NCBI RefSeq assembly: GCF_009906955.1
Contig: NZ_CP047656.1
Location: forward strand, 1,116,001-1,180,000
Length of the DNA stretch: 64,000 nucleotides
From: Paraglaciecola mesophila
GTDB lineage: Bacteria > Pseudomonadota > Gammaproteobacteria > Enterobacterales > Alteromonadaceae
Direction: 5' to 3'
Shown: positions 1 through 8,454 of the stretch, one piece after another
Layout of the letters: each line of letters begins with the position of its first letter
Numbering within the stretch: the first letter of the stretch is position 1
Program-made: the position numbers and the translations under genes
The notes under the pieces: model-generated
Told to the model about the DNA's origin: nothing
Database searches by the model: none
The model's input: the letters and a program-made list of their open reading frames with translations, nothing else

Positions 1-204
1 TTGCTAACACGCCCCGCGGCAGCGGTTCTCGCTATTACTATGCTGGTCGCTATTTTTAGCGTGCACATTAGCAATGGGTTATTTATGGCAAATAACGGTT
101 ATGAATACGCCTTAGCGTTACTGGCTGCCTCTGTGTCCTTAATGTTTTCTGGCGCAGGTAAATTATCGATTGATTCCGCTATTGCCGCGCGTAGTGAGCA
201 ATAG
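1..204 (+). CDS. DoxX-family membrane protein, C-terminal part
   Basis: Only the last 67 codons lie in the window. They hold a hydrophobic stretch, then NGYEYALALLAASVSLMFSGAG and a short polar tail, resembling the last two membrane segments of DoxX/YphA-type inner-membrane proteins (usually about 130-150 residues). The reading frame is open from base 1, so the TTG there is probably internal and the true start lies upstream. Family members have been linked to redox or thiol homeostasis, but nothing here shows the substrate. It is followed by a pirin and a LysR gene on the same strand, a common company for DoxX genes in marine bacteria. Assignment by general pattern only. Confidence 0.6.
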   Translation: MLTRPAAAVLAITMLVAIFSVHISNGLFMANNGYEYALALLAASVSLMFSGAGKLSIDSAIAARSEQ

Positions 205-217
205 CGGCGCTTTTTTC
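184..217 (+). terminator. Possible intrinsic terminator at the end of the DoxX gene
   Basis: GCCGC (184-188) can pair with GCGGC (204-208) around a 15-nt loop, and a run of six T starts at 211. The first arm lies inside the last codons of the DoxX gene. The stem is short, so this is a modest call. Confidence 0.35.
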
Positions 218-254
218 CACGACACTTTTTCCACGACTCTTTCCCCAACGACAC
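212..254 (+). repeat. Three imperfect 14-15 bp tandem units
   Basis: Units at 212-225, 226-239 and 240-254 share the pattern TTTTTCCACGACAC with a few changes. They lie between the DoxX gene and the pirin gene. No function is evident; slippage during replication could explain them. Confidence 0.5.
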
Positions 255-350
255 TTATTTTCGAAGGAACTTATTGTGGATAAAACATCGGTTCGATGGG
301 GCTTACTTTTGATACAAGTTACTTTTGATTAAACACTGACGGAGGACACC

Positions 351-1046
351 ATGATTGATATCCGATTAGCAGCAGATCGCGGACATGCAAACTTTGGATG
401 GTTAGATAGCAAACATACCTTCTCGTTTGGCTCATATCACGATCCAAAGTATATGGGTTACTCGGCACTTCGCGTGATCAACGATGATGAAATAGAGCCT
501 GGTGCAGGCTTTGGTACTCACGGGCACAAAGATATGGAAATCATTAGCTTTGTGACCCAAGGCGTGATTGCCCATAAAGACAGTATGGGCAATGTGATTA
601 ACATGCCAACTGGTGAGTTTCAGCTGATGTCTGCCGGTACTGGCGTGACACACAGTGAATACAATGCCTCACAAAGTGAGCCGTTGCATTTATTGCAGAT
701 TTGGATAGTGCCTAACAGTAAAGGAGGCACGCCGAGCTACCAGCAAAAAAATTTCGGCGAGCACCAAGGACTTACCCAAATTGTGACTCCGACAGGTGAA
801 AATGGCACCTTGGCAATCAAACAAGATGCTCGATTAAATCAGGTACGGTTAGCGCCTGGAACCAGCATACGTGTTGACATCGATAAGCAGCGACATATTT
901 ATCTACACCTAGTTGACGGCACACTTGATGTTAATCAGCAGCGTTTGCACCCTGGGGATGGGGCACAAGTAACTCAACTGGACACGCTGCTATTAGCAAA
1001 CAATAGCAAGGTTCCAAGTGTGGCTTTAATGTTTGACCTTCCTTGA
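351..1046 (+). CDS. Pirin family protein (YhhW-like bicupin)
   Basis: The 231-residue protein has the two-cupin layout of bacterial pirins. The metal ligands of the N-terminal cupin are all visible: His57 and His59 in GTHGHKDME, and His101 and Glu103 in THSEYN, the same spacing as in E. coli YhhW, which has quercetin 2,3-dioxygenase activity in vitro. The C-terminal cupin (about 140-231) lacks such a set, as usual. A strong ribosome site (GGAGG) precedes the ATG. A LysR gene follows on the same strand after about 80 bp and could regulate it. The physiological substrate of most pirins is unknown, so only the fold and a probable metal-dependent oxygenase or sensor role are claimed. Confidence 0.9.
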   Translation: MIDIRLAADRGHANFGWLDSKHTFSFGSYHDPKYMGYSALRVINDDEIEPGAGFGTHGHKDMEIISFVTQGVIAHKDSMGNVINMPTGEFQLMSAGTGVTHSEYNASQSEPLHLLQIWIVPNSKGGTPSYQQKNFGEHQGLTQIVTPTGENGTLAIKQDARLNQVRLAPGTSIRVDIDKQRHIYLHLVDGTLDVNQQRLHPGDGAQVTQLDTLLLANNSKVPSVALMFDLP

Positions 1047-1124
1047 TGAAGATAAAGTACAATTAAGCCAACCTAGCTGCCTTGATCCGTTTCAAGGCAG
1101 CTTATTTTGTTTTATGGAGAAAAT

Positions 1125-2024
1125 ATGCGCCACGCAGTAACCCTTGACGCACTTAGAGTACTCGAGGCTATTCATAACAAAGGCAGTTTTGCAGCTGCTG
1201 CTGAAACACTATTCAAAGTGCCCTCGGCACTGACCTACACCGTCAGCAAGTTAGAGAATGATTTGGGTGTCGCACTATTTGACCGAAAAGGACAAAGAGC
1301 CATATTAACACCAGCGGGAAAACTGGTACTCGACGAAGGCATTGAAATACTCAGGGCTGCAAGTGATCTTGAAGAGCGTGTTCAACAGTTAGAGTCTGGT
1401 TGGGAATCGAAATTGGTGATCGCCAAAGACACTATCATTAGTGAGGCGCCACTGATTGAATTGATTTCACAATTTTGTTCATTAGATAAACACGTCGAAA
1501 TTACAGTTATCGAAGAAGCGTTAGGCGGTGGCTGGGACGCGCTGCAATCAAATCGTGCCGATATCGCATTGGGGGTGACAGGTGAATTACCCAAGGGCCA
1601 ATACGACGTTGCCCTTTTAGGTGAATTAGAATTTGTATTTGCAGTGAGTGCTGACCATCCACTGGCGGATTTTATCGGATTAATTGAGGGGCAGCACATC
1701 CGTCAATATCCGTATATTGTTGTGGCAGATAGCTCTCGTACATTACCTGGGCGCACCAGCGGCTTGTTTGACAACAAGCAATTAATCCGCGTGAGCAGTA
1801 TGTATAGTAAAGCGCGTGCCCAAGCAGCTGGAATTGGGGTGGGTTTTTTACCTATTCATATTGCCAAACCGTTTCTAGATGACGGCAGCTTAGTGGCCAA
1901 AGCAACCTCTTTACCTAGACCGCCTATTTCAATTTATTTTGCCAAGGAAAAATCAACCTCAGGTAAGGCCGCCCAGTGGTTCTGGCAAAGGTTGAACCAA
2001 CATGATTGGCTCAACCCTCAATAA
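1125..2024 (+). CDS. LysR-family transcriptional regulator
   Basis: A 299-residue LysR protein. The N-terminal winged helix-turn-helix (residues about 5-62) contains LRVLEAIHNKGSFAAAAE and the typical LFDRKGQRAILTPAG wing; residues 90-295 form the periplasmic-binding-like effector domain. An in-frame TTG exists at 1107, but GGAGA at 1115-1119 is well placed for the ATG at 1125, and the protein then begins directly with the DNA-binding domain. It follows the pirin gene on the same strand. LysR proteins usually control a neighbouring gene, so pirin and DoxX are the first candidates. The effector cannot be read from the sequence. Confidence 0.9.
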   Translation: MRHAVTLDALRVLEAIHNKGSFAAAAETLFKVPSALTYTVSKLENDLGVALFDRKGQRAILTPAGKLVLDEGIEILRAASDLEERVQQLESGWESKLVIAKDTIISEAPLIELISQFCSLDKHVEITVIEEALGGGWDALQSNRADIALGVTGELPKGQYDVALLGELEFVFAVSADHPLADFIGLIEGQHIRQYPYIVVADSSRTLPGRTSGLFDNKQLIRVSSMYSKARAQAAGIGVGFLPIHIAKPFLDDGSLVAKATSLPRPPISIYFAKEKSTSGKAAQWFWQRLNQHDWLNPQ

Positions 2025-2078
2025 AACGCTTAGGCTAGCAGCGGCGCCAATTGTTAGCTACTAGCAGAGTGCAAGCAA

Positions 2079-2097
2079 CGAGCAGCTTGGCTGCTCG
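2079..2097. terminator. Hairpin between convergent genes
   Basis: CGAGCAGC (2079-2086) and GCTGCTCG (2090-2097) form a perfect 8-bp stem with a TTG loop, between the LysR gene ending at 2024 and the oxidoreductase ending at 2133 on the other strand. The T-rich tails are weak on both sides, so it may end transcription only partly. Confidence 0.45.
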
Positions 2098-2132
2098 CTT
2101 CTCGTCATTTACCCAGCATAACGGCCTAAACC

Positions 2133-3131
2133 TTATAGTTTCACCATCAATTTGCCGTTATTTTGGCCAGTTAATAACATATTCAACCCATCGACCGCTG
2201 ATGCTAAGCCATCGAGTACATGTGCTCGGTGTTTAATTTGTCCTTTCATCACATAGGGCGTTAACTTCGCCAATAACTCAGGCACTTGGGCATAATGGTC
2301 AGGCATAGTGAAACCTTGAATACTCAAACGCTTCTTAATAATTGGGATCCAATTTGGCCCTGGGCTAGGCTCACTGGTCGCGTAATCAGAAATCATGCCG
2401 CATACCGCGATACGACCATGGGCATTCATGTGTTCGAAAATATGCTGCTGTATCGCCCCACCTGTGTTTTCAAAAAAGATATCAACACCTTTAGGTGCAA
2501 GCTCTGTCAATTTGGCGTTTATATCATCTGATTTATAGTTTATTGCACCGTCAAAGCCCAGCTCGTTAACTAACCATTGGCACTTCTCATCAGAGCCTGC
2601 CACACCGATTACGCTAAGTCCGTCTGCTTTTGCTAGCTGCCCAACAATGGAACCAACCGAACCTGCAGCACCGCTGACAACAATCGTTTCCCCCTCTTTC
2701 GGTTTAGCCACGCCATACAAGCCTTGGGTGGCGGTCAACCCAGGTAAAGCAAAAACAGATAGAGCTTGTTCTTCACCGACACCAGCCGGTAATTTATTTA
2801 AACCTTGACCTGTGCTGACGAAATACTCCGTCCAGCCGGTCATTCCCATTACCTTTTCGCCCACGGTAAAATCAGGATGGTTACTTTCAATGACTTCGCC
2901 AATACCTGAGGAACGCATAACATCGCCTAGGGCCACAGGTGGAATATAGCTTTTTGTATCTGAGCTCATCCAACCAATCATCGCAGGATCGAGAGACATG
3001 TAAGTTTGTTTTACTAGGATTTCTCCAGGGCCGGGGCTTGGCATGGCTTTTTCAACCACTTCAAACGTTGATGCTGGAATAGGGCCAGGCTCGGGGCGTT
3101 GAATAAGATTAACAGCAGTATAGGTTGACAT
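2133..3131 (-). CDS. NADP-dependent oxidoreductase, zinc-free MDR family
   Basis: A 332-residue medium-chain dehydrogenase/reductase of the prostaglandin reductase / CurA / YfmJ type. It lacks the zinc-binding cysteine pattern of alcohol dehydrogenases. The nucleotide-binding glycine motif GAAGSVGS is at about 154-161, and the N-terminal catalytic domain carries SLDPAMIGWM near residue 46. Relatives reduce alkenals and alpha,beta-unsaturated ketones with NADPH, so detoxification of reactive carbonyls is likely. GGAGA lies 7 nt before the ATG. It is divergent from a LysR gene at 3287 across 155 bp, the usual arrangement for a regulator and its target. The exact substrate is unknown. Confidence 0.9.
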   Translation of the reverse strand: MSTYTAVNLIQRPEPGPIPASTFEVVEKAMPSPGPGEILVKQTYMSLDPAMIGWMSSDTKSYIPPVALGDVMRSSGIGEVIESNHPDFTVGEKVMGMTGWTEYFVSTGQGLNKLPAGVGEEQALSVFALPGLTATQGLYGVAKPKEGETIVVSGAAGSVGSIVGQLAKADGLSVIGVAGSDEKCQWLVNELGFDGAINYKSDDINAKLTELAPKGVDIFFENTGGAIQQHIFEHMNAHGRIAVCGMISDYATSEPSPGPNWIPIIKKRLSIQGFTMPDHYAQVPELLAKLTPYVMKGQIKHRAHVLDGLASAVDGLNMLLTGQNNGKLMVKL

Positions 3132-3286
3132 AATTTATCTCCAATTTAATACATTTAGACATATTCACTGCTTTAGCAGCGTTAAATATATTATTAGGCA
3201 TTATTTTGTTAATATAACCCCCATAAACGACCAATCTTTATTGCCTTAAAGACAACAATAGAAATAATCTAGCTTATCGAGGATCT

Positions 3287-4195
3287 ATGGATCAACTAAG
3301 AGCCATTCGCTATTTCTGCAAAGTGGTGGAAACTGGCAACTTCACCCAAGCCGCCAAATCTTTTCATGTGCCTGCGTCTTCGCTGTCTCGCCGAGTGGCT
3401 GATTTAGAGAAGAGTCTTGGGGCCACTTTGCTGAAACGCTCAACTAGAGTGGTGAAATTGACAGAAATTGGTCGTTCCTATTACGCACAGGTCAACGACA
3501 TTTTGCGACAACTTGAGCTGAGCAACGATACAGTGCGTAGTTATCAAACCGTGCCCACAGGACAACTTAGAATAAGCGCCATGGTAGAGTTTGGGGAGCC
3601 AATACTATTCCCCTTGTTAGAAGAGTTTTCACAACGCTATCCGCAAATTGTGCTTGATGTTCGTCTTAGTGATGAACTCTCAGCATTAACCCGAGATGAA
3701 GTAGACATTGCTATACGCGGCGGCTATGCCCCGAATGAACGAGTCGTTGCTATTAAACTGATGGAAAACCAATTTGTGGCCGTAGCGAGTCAACAGTACT
3801 TGACTCAATTCGGCACCCCTACTTGCCCTAAGGAGCTTAAAAATCATAAAGGGTTGTACTACCGTACACCGAATGGTCCATTACGCTGGGTAAGTGAAAT
3901 AAATGGTCAGTGGCAAGATGTATCAGCCCCGCCAACCGCTGTTTCAAATAATGGTAAATGGCTTTTAGGAAAAGTATTAGCAGGACAAGGCATCATGATG
4001 GCCCCGAAATGGCTGCTTAACGAATATCTAGCCGCTGAAGAATTGCAAGAATTAACACTAACCCCATCTGTAAACATTACCTCGAGCAGTGATTTTGGTA
4101 TCTATCTTTTGTATCAAAAACAGCGATATTTGGTGCCTAAAGTGAAGGCCGCTGTGGATTTTTTAGTCGCACGCATCAAGCAAATACATGCTTGA
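3287..4195 (+). CDS. LysR-family regulator, divergent from the oxidoreductase
   Basis: A 302-residue LysR protein of the CrgA/DsdC-like group. The helix-turn-helix region MDQLRAIRYFCKVVETGNFT, then ASSLSRRVADLEKSLG, spans residues 1-60; the effector-binding domain spans about 90-295. A GAGGA ribosome site precedes the ATG. The divergent, closely spaced oxidoreductase gene suggests that it controls that gene and itself from the shared 155-bp region, sensing an electrophile or quinone, but this is inference from arrangement. Confidence 0.9.
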   Translation: MDQLRAIRYFCKVVETGNFTQAAKSFHVPASSLSRRVADLEKSLGATLLKRSTRVVKLTEIGRSYYAQVNDILRQLELSNDTVRSYQTVPTGQLRISAMVEFGEPILFPLLEEFSQRYPQIVLDVRLSDELSALTRDEVDIAIRGGYAPNERVVAIKLMENQFVAVASQQYLTQFGTPTCPKELKNHKGLYYRTPNGPLRWVSEINGQWQDVSAPPTAVSNNGKWLLGKVLAGQGIMMAPKWLLNEYLAAEELQELTLTPSVNITSSSDFGIYLLYQKQRYLVPKVKAAVDFLVARIKQIHA

Positions 4196-4221
4196 GTAGG
4201 TCTGTCGAAACGTGCAGCAGT

Positions 4222-5430
4222 TTAGTTGCCAATAGCTAACAAATTTTTTAATAATAAGTCGTCATTGTAGTAAGGCGCACTGCGCATGGTGACTAAATCA
4301 CGTTGTACAACGTTAATCCCCATTTCACGTAAACGCTCAAATGGTATGCCCCCTGCGTAATATTTTTCATTTACATCAAGCAAAATAGTACTGATGTATT
4401 GTGATGGCTTCAGTGGTTGCTCTGTATGCTTACGTAAATAACTTAATAGAGTCAAAATGCAATCTTCTAACGTCATGCCCAGCTGTTCAGGATCGTGACC
4501 GAGATTAGGAATATACACCTTAGGGTTAGGGTTGTTGGCCACGGCTTCTCCCACTCCAACAGGCAAGAGATTGGCTAGAATACTGGTAAAAAAGCTGCCT
4601 GGGGGGAAGCAAATCAGATCGGCTTGTTCAATATATTGGCGATTTTTCTTTAATAAATAGCAGTCGACTGGTTCAGGGTTTTCCTCGCTCTCACACAAGT
4701 AAAGTTTGGTGATTGCACTGCGCAGCGCTGGCGTCTCTTTTGCTGTCAATAAGTGTTGCCCAACAACTGTGCTACCGTCGTTTAACTCTGCTGCTATATG
4801 CAAATTACTTTCAACAATGGGCCTCACTGTACCACGTATATCTAGCATTTGATGAAAAAAATCAATGCCACATTGCAGCCTTTCATCACCAACACATTGA
4901 TAGTCGACGAACAGCAAATTTCCAATACTCGCGCCCTTTAAATCAAATTCCTGGGGCAAGCACTTAAGTACTCGGGCTATTTTTAGACAAAACAGTTGGC
5001 GCTTATTGGCTTGCAATGAAGATACGAGAGGGTCTTTTCCTTCAGCCATTAATTTTAAATGTGCACGTAGTGCCTGCTGGGATGCACTTGAAGAAAGTCG
5101 ATACCCCAACAGTCGAGCGACAATGTCTTGTTCCCTTGTTCCGTTGTGACTCAGAGCAAGTAAGCGATTTCGTAAGTCCCCTACTCCGGGTAAGGTAAAA
5201 TGCCGACGAATAGTTGCTGAGCTACCACCTGAATCAAACGGCGTTACGAGATGCACTGAATGATGTGTTGCCGCACTCAATGGCCGACAAAAACCACGTA
5301 ATGCGCTACCGCCACTAAAAAACAACAGTTTTTTACCTTGATGTGCGAGATATTTCTGAGCGTCCAAGGGAGTAACCCGAGATACAGATTTGGGTTGCAA
5401 AGTTTGCTTAACACGCATAAAGAGATGCAT
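4222..5430 (-). CDS. CofD/YvcK-like protein, orphan
   Basis: A 402-residue protein with the glycine-rich signatures of the CofD/YvcK superfamily: FFSGGSALRG at about 37-46, TPFDSGGSSATIRR at 63-76, PGVGDLRNR at 81-89, and a late CFPPGSFFTSIL motif. CofD makes the F420 precursor from Fo and a phospholactyl donor; YvcK-type relatives bind UDP-sugars and affect gluconeogenic growth and cell shape. No F420 gene is nearby, and the neighbours (LysR; Rof/ffh) give no pathway. The length and the modified motifs fit a diverged branch; I recall a branch annotated as CofD-like of the 'GAK' system, but no kinase or ATP-grasp partner is present here. No clear ribosome site precedes the first ATG; Met5 is an alternative start. 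Confidence 0.7.
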   Translation of the reverse strand: MHLFMRVKQTLQPKSVSRVTPLDAQKYLAHQGKKLLFFSGGSALRGFCRPLSAATHHSVHLVTPFDSGGSSATIRRHFTLPGVGDLRNRLLALSHNGTREQDIVARLLGYRLSSSASQQALRAHLKLMAEGKDPLVSSLQANKRQLFCLKIARVLKCLPQEFDLKGASIGNLLFVDYQCVGDERLQCGIDFFHQMLDIRGTVRPIVESNLHIAAELNDGSTVVGQHLLTAKETPALRSAITKLYLCESEENPEPVDCYLLKKNRQYIEQADLICFPPGSFFTSILANLLPVGVGEAVANNPNPKVYIPNLGHDPEQLGMTLEDCILTLLSYLRKHTEQPLKPSQYISTILLDVNEKYYAGGIPFERLREMGINVVQRDLVTMRSAPYYNDDLLLKNLLAIGN

Positions 5431-5577
5431 TCATATGAAGAGGCTAACCCTGAGAATATTGCTATTATTATGCATAATAGATTACACCTTCAGATAGAAA
5501 AGCCAAGGGAGAAAATACCTCTGACACACAAAATCTAGCCAATAAGAATCAACGGCCCAGCGACCAAAGGCTTCGTA

Positions 5578-5823
5578 TCACTGGCTAAAATGAATTAAGC
5601 TGAAATGTGGATTGGCCTCTTGGGCTTGCATCGATTGAATTAACGTCAGTGCGACACTTAACTCACCAGTAGAAGACTCTAGCACAATGCATTCTCGCTT
5701 GTGCTTATCGTAAACAGTGTCTTTAGCTACACCTTTGACGTTGTCACCATGCCTCAAGGTCAATATTATTGGCATTTTGTATAGGCATGCAATCTCAATA
5801 TAATCTTGCTCAGCACACTTCAT
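5578..5823 (-). CDS. rof: Rho-binding antiterminator, Rof/YaeO family
   Basis: An 81-residue protein that lines up with E. coli Rof (YaeO): the segment YIEIACLYKMPIILTLRHGDN corresponds to the conserved ELACQHHLMLTLELKDG region, followed by a conversion of the form KGVAKDTV...ECIVLES. Rof is a small Sm-like beta-barrel that binds hexameric Rho near its primary RNA site and lowers Rho-dependent termination. AGGAG sits 7 nt before the ATG. It lies downstream of ffh on the same strand but is separated from it by the ffh terminator. Identification is by recalled similarity of the motif and size. Confidence 0.8.
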   Translation of the reverse strand: MKCAEQDYIEIACLYKMPIILTLRHGDNVKGVAKDTVYDKHKRECIVLESSTGELSVALTLIQSMQAQEANPHFSLIHFSQ

Positions 5824-5893
5824 TCATCCACTCCTACAAAGGTTAGGCTTCGACGCAATTTAGCATTTACCCGAAAAAGTAGCCCATCTCCTG

Positions 5894-5924
5894 TTAAAAA
5901 AATAGCCCAACAATGTGGGCTATT
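5894..5924 (-). terminator. Intrinsic terminator of ffh
   Basis: Read on the minus strand, AATAGCCCA and TGGGCTATT (plus-strand arms 5901-5909 and 5916-5924) form a 9-bp stem with a 6-nt loop, followed by seven T. It begins about 30 bp after the ffh stop codon. Confidence 0.88.
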
Positions 5925-5952
5925 AAAACAGTATAAAAGTTTACTTATATGT

Positions 5953-7329
5953 TTAGCGCGGAGGAAACATGCCTCCCGGTCCGCCTGGGGGCATCATTCC
6001 CTTCATGTTACGCATCATTTTTTTCATGCCACCGCCAGACATTTTTTTCATCATTTTTTGCATTTGGGTAAACTGCTTTAATAAGCGATTTACGTCTTGA
6101 ATTTGCGTACCCGAGCCCATTGCAATTCTTCGCTTACGCGAGCCTTTTATCGTGTCAGGTTTTGCACGCTCAAGTGGCGTCATAGAGTTGATAATTGCTT
6201 CCATTTGGTTAAACGACTTGTCATTGGCTTTGTCTTTTACCTGAGCAGTCATGTTACCCATGCCGGGCAGTTTGTCCATCATCGACATCATACCACCCAT
6301 ATTGCGCATTTGTTCTAACTGCTCTTTGAAGTCCTGTAAATCAAAACCTTTGCCTTTTTGTACTTTCTTGGCAAGGCGTTGTGCTTTGTTCTTATCAACT
6401 TTACGTTCGACTTCCTCGATTAAACTAAGTACATCTCCCATACCAAGGATGCGCGAAGCCACTCGCTCTGGATGGAAAGGCTCAAGAGCGTCAACTTTCT
6501 CCCCCATCCCTAGGAATTTAATCGGCTTACCCGTAATATGACGAACAGACAGAGCTGCACCACCACGAGCATCACCGTCGGTTTTAGTTAAAATAACCCC
6601 GGTTAATGGCAATGCTTCGTTAAATGCTTTTGCTGTATTGGCCGCATCTTGTCCTGTCATAGCATCGACTACAAACAGCGTTTCTATCGGCTTTATAGCT
6701 TGATGAAGGTCTTTAATTTCCCCCATCATCTCAGCATCAATGTGTAAACGGCCAGCGGTATCGACAAGCAATACATCAAAGAATTTTTTCTTTGCGTACT
6801 CAACCGCATCGTTAACGATATCAATTGGTTTTTGTTCAATCGTCGACGGGAAACATTCAACTCCGATTTCTATTGCAAGGGTTTCAAGTTGCTTAATCGC
6901 TGCAGGACGATAGATATCAGCACTGACCACAAGGACTTTTTTCTTTTCGCGTTCAGTCAAGTAGCGCGCTAATTTACCGACACTGGTGGTTTTACCTGCA
7001 CCTTGTAAACCTGCCATTAGCACAACAGCGGGAGGCTGGGCAGCTAAATCTAATCCTTCATTGGCCTGCCCCATGACAGATTCCAATTCCGCTTGCACGA
7101 TTTTAATAAACACTTGGCCTGGATTTAAGCTTTTCGAAACCTCAGTGCCTACCGCACGCACTTTCACCTGCTCAATAAAACTCTTTACTACAGGCAAGGC
7201 GACATCAGCTTCAAGCAGCGCCATGCGCACTTCACGCAACGTGTCTTTAATGTTGTCATCTGTTAATCGGCCGCGGCCGCTAATGTCTTTGAGCGTTTTG
7301 CCTAAGCGTTCTGTTAAATTTTCAAACAT
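5953..7329 (-). CDS. ffh: Signal recognition particle protein Ffh
   Basis: A 458-residue SRP54-type GTPase that binds 4.5S RNA and signal peptides of nascent inner-membrane proteins and docks with FtsY. The N domain (1-90) is followed by the G domain with GLQGAGKTT at about 107-115, DTAGRLHID near 190 and TKTDGDARGG near 250. The methionine-rich M domain (about 300-430) contains GSRKRRIAMGSG of the RNA-binding helix, and the tail is glycine, methionine and proline rich. An in-frame TTG at 7344 is possible, but the ATG at 7329 gives the canonical MFENLTERL start. The ffh-ypjD-yfjD neighbourhood matches that of E. coli, with ypjD divergent here. Confidence 0.97.
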   Translation of the reverse strand: MFENLTERLGKTLKDISGRGRLTDDNIKDTLREVRMALLEADVALPVVKSFIEQVKVRAVGTEVSKSLNPGQVFIKIVQAELESVMGQANEGLDLAAQPPAVVLMAGLQGAGKTTSVGKLARYLTEREKKKVLVVSADIYRPAAIKQLETLAIEIGVECFPSTIEQKPIDIVNDAVEYAKKKFFDVLLVDTAGRLHIDAEMMGEIKDLHQAIKPIETLFVVDAMTGQDAANTAKAFNEALPLTGVILTKTDGDARGGAALSVRHITGKPIKFLGMGEKVDALEPFHPERVASRILGMGDVLSLIEEVERKVDKNKAQRLAKKVQKGKGFDLQDFKEQLEQMRNMGGMMSMMDKLPGMGNMTAQVKDKANDKSFNQMEAIINSMTPLERAKPDTIKGSRKRRIAMGSGTQIQDVNRLLKQFTQMQKMMKKMSGGGMKKMMRNMKGMMPPGGPGGMFPPR

Positions 7330-7479
7330 AGCAAATGGGTACAATATTAATTTCAGATAGACTAATGATACCTAAATTCCACGCAGATAAGAACCAACGA
7401 CACACAACAAATAAAGTTAATGAGAATTATTGTTAAATACTAGGTATGACAAGGCATAATGGTTATACTCCGACGTCTT

Positions 7480-7532
7480 GGAGCATTTAGCGTGCGCGTT
7501 TTTGCCCTTCGGCTTCGCTCCTAAAATTGCTC
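7480..7532 (+). promoter_or_regulatory. Leader region of ypjD with two competing stems
   Basis: GGAGC (7480-7484) can pair with GCTCC (7517-7521), while GAGCA-TTTAG (7481-7490) can pair with CTAAA..TGCTC (7521-7532). The two pairings exclude each other. The segment ends 29 bp before the ypjD ATG. No T-run follows, so it is not a plain terminator. A structured 5' leader is possible but unproven. Confidence 0.3.
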
Positions 7533-7561
7533 AACATCAATACCAAAATCGAGGTTAGATC

Positions 7562-8350
7562 ATGTTGTTAGGCTTAATCTGCTTTTGCCTATATGCTGGC
7601 GCTGCTGGCGTTATATTACTGAAGTTTTTTGACCATAAAGGTCCAAATTTAAAGCTGTCTTATGTATTCGCTATGCTTGCTTTAGTAGCTCATGCGTGGC
7701 TATTAAATAACGATATTTTTGTCAGCCTTGGCGAAAACCTAAGCATGTTAAATGTCGCATCCCTCGTGGCATGGCTTATCAGCTTAACCATGTTGCTGGC
7801 CGCCTTCACCATGCCTAATACTATTTTGCTGCCCGTGGTGTATTCCTTTACTGGAGTAATTATTCTGCTGGATCTGTTTATCCCAGATGCGCATATTATG
7901 CACATTGGTTTACGCCCAGAATTAATGATACACATAGGCTTAGCCTTATTTGCCTATGCTTGCTTAGGTATTGCCTTGCTATATGCCTTACAATTGGCCT
8001 ATATCAATATGCGGCTGAAAGAAAAAAAGGCTTCTTTACTTCATTCTTCTTTACCCCCTTTAATGATGGTCGAAGGAATTCTGTTTAAACTCCTTACCGT
8101 TGGCACCATTTTGCTAACGCTCTCGCTAATAAGCGGGTTTGTGTTTTTAGAAAACATGTTCGCTCAAGGACAAGCCCACAAGACTATTTTATCTATCTTG
8201 GCGTGGCTGGTGTTTTCCATTGAGTTATTCGGGCATTTTAAGTTTGGATGGCGTGGTAAGCCTATTATTTTCGCTACGATTGCGGGCTCACTACTATTAA
8301 GTTTAGCCTATTTTGGCAGCCGCTTTGTCAAAGAAATAATTTTGAGCTGA
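7562..8350 (+). CDS. ypjD: YpjD, cytochrome c assembly (CcsA/HemX)-type membrane protein
   Basis: A 262-residue polytopic membrane protein with about eight hydrophobic segments; the family (CcsA/CcmC/HemX fold) handles haem or assists cytochrome c maturation, though YpjD itself has no firmly proven reaction. Conserved features seen are HAWLLN near residue 44 and the late histidine-containing segment FGHFKFGWRGKP near 225. GAGGT lies 7 nt before the ATG. It is divergent from ffh and followed after 104 bp by yfjD, the same order as in E. coli (ffh, ypjD, yfjD), which supports the identification more than any motif does. Confidence 0.85.
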   Translation: MLLGLICFCLYAGAAGVILLKFFDHKGPNLKLSYVFAMLALVAHAWLLNNDIFVSLGENLSMLNVASLVAWLISLTMLLAAFTMPNTILLPVVYSFTGVIILLDLFIPDAHIMHIGLRPELMIHIGLALFAYACLGIALLYALQLAYINMRLKEKKASLLHSSLPPLMMVEGILFKLLTVGTILLTLSLISGFVFLENMFAQGQAHKTILSILAWLVFSIELFGHFKFGWRGKPIIFATIAGSLLLSLAYFGSRFVKEIILS

Positions 8351-8413
8351 GCCTGTTTTTAGCCTTTATCTATAGTAAAATAAGCCAACTTTGCTTGAAA
8401 CGTGGGGAATTTG

Positions 8414-8446
8414 CCCTTAAAGTTTCGCTTTAACAACCTTTAGGGA
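8414..8446 (+). promoter_or_regulatory. Possible hairpin covering the yfjD ribosome site
   Basis: CCCTTAAAG (8414-8422) can pair with CTTTAGGG (8438-8445) with one bulge. The second arm contains most of the AGGGA ribosome site (8442-8446) that lies 8 nt before the TTG start of yfjD. If it forms in the mRNA it would hide the ribosome site. No known riboswitch was recognised. Confidence 0.3.
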
Positions 8447-8454
8447 ATCCTTAG

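Noticed and set aside
2051..2236. 61-codon plus-strand frame after the first LysR gene
   Set aside because: It overlaps a hairpin and the 3' end of the oxidoreductase gene and has no ribosome site or recognisable product.
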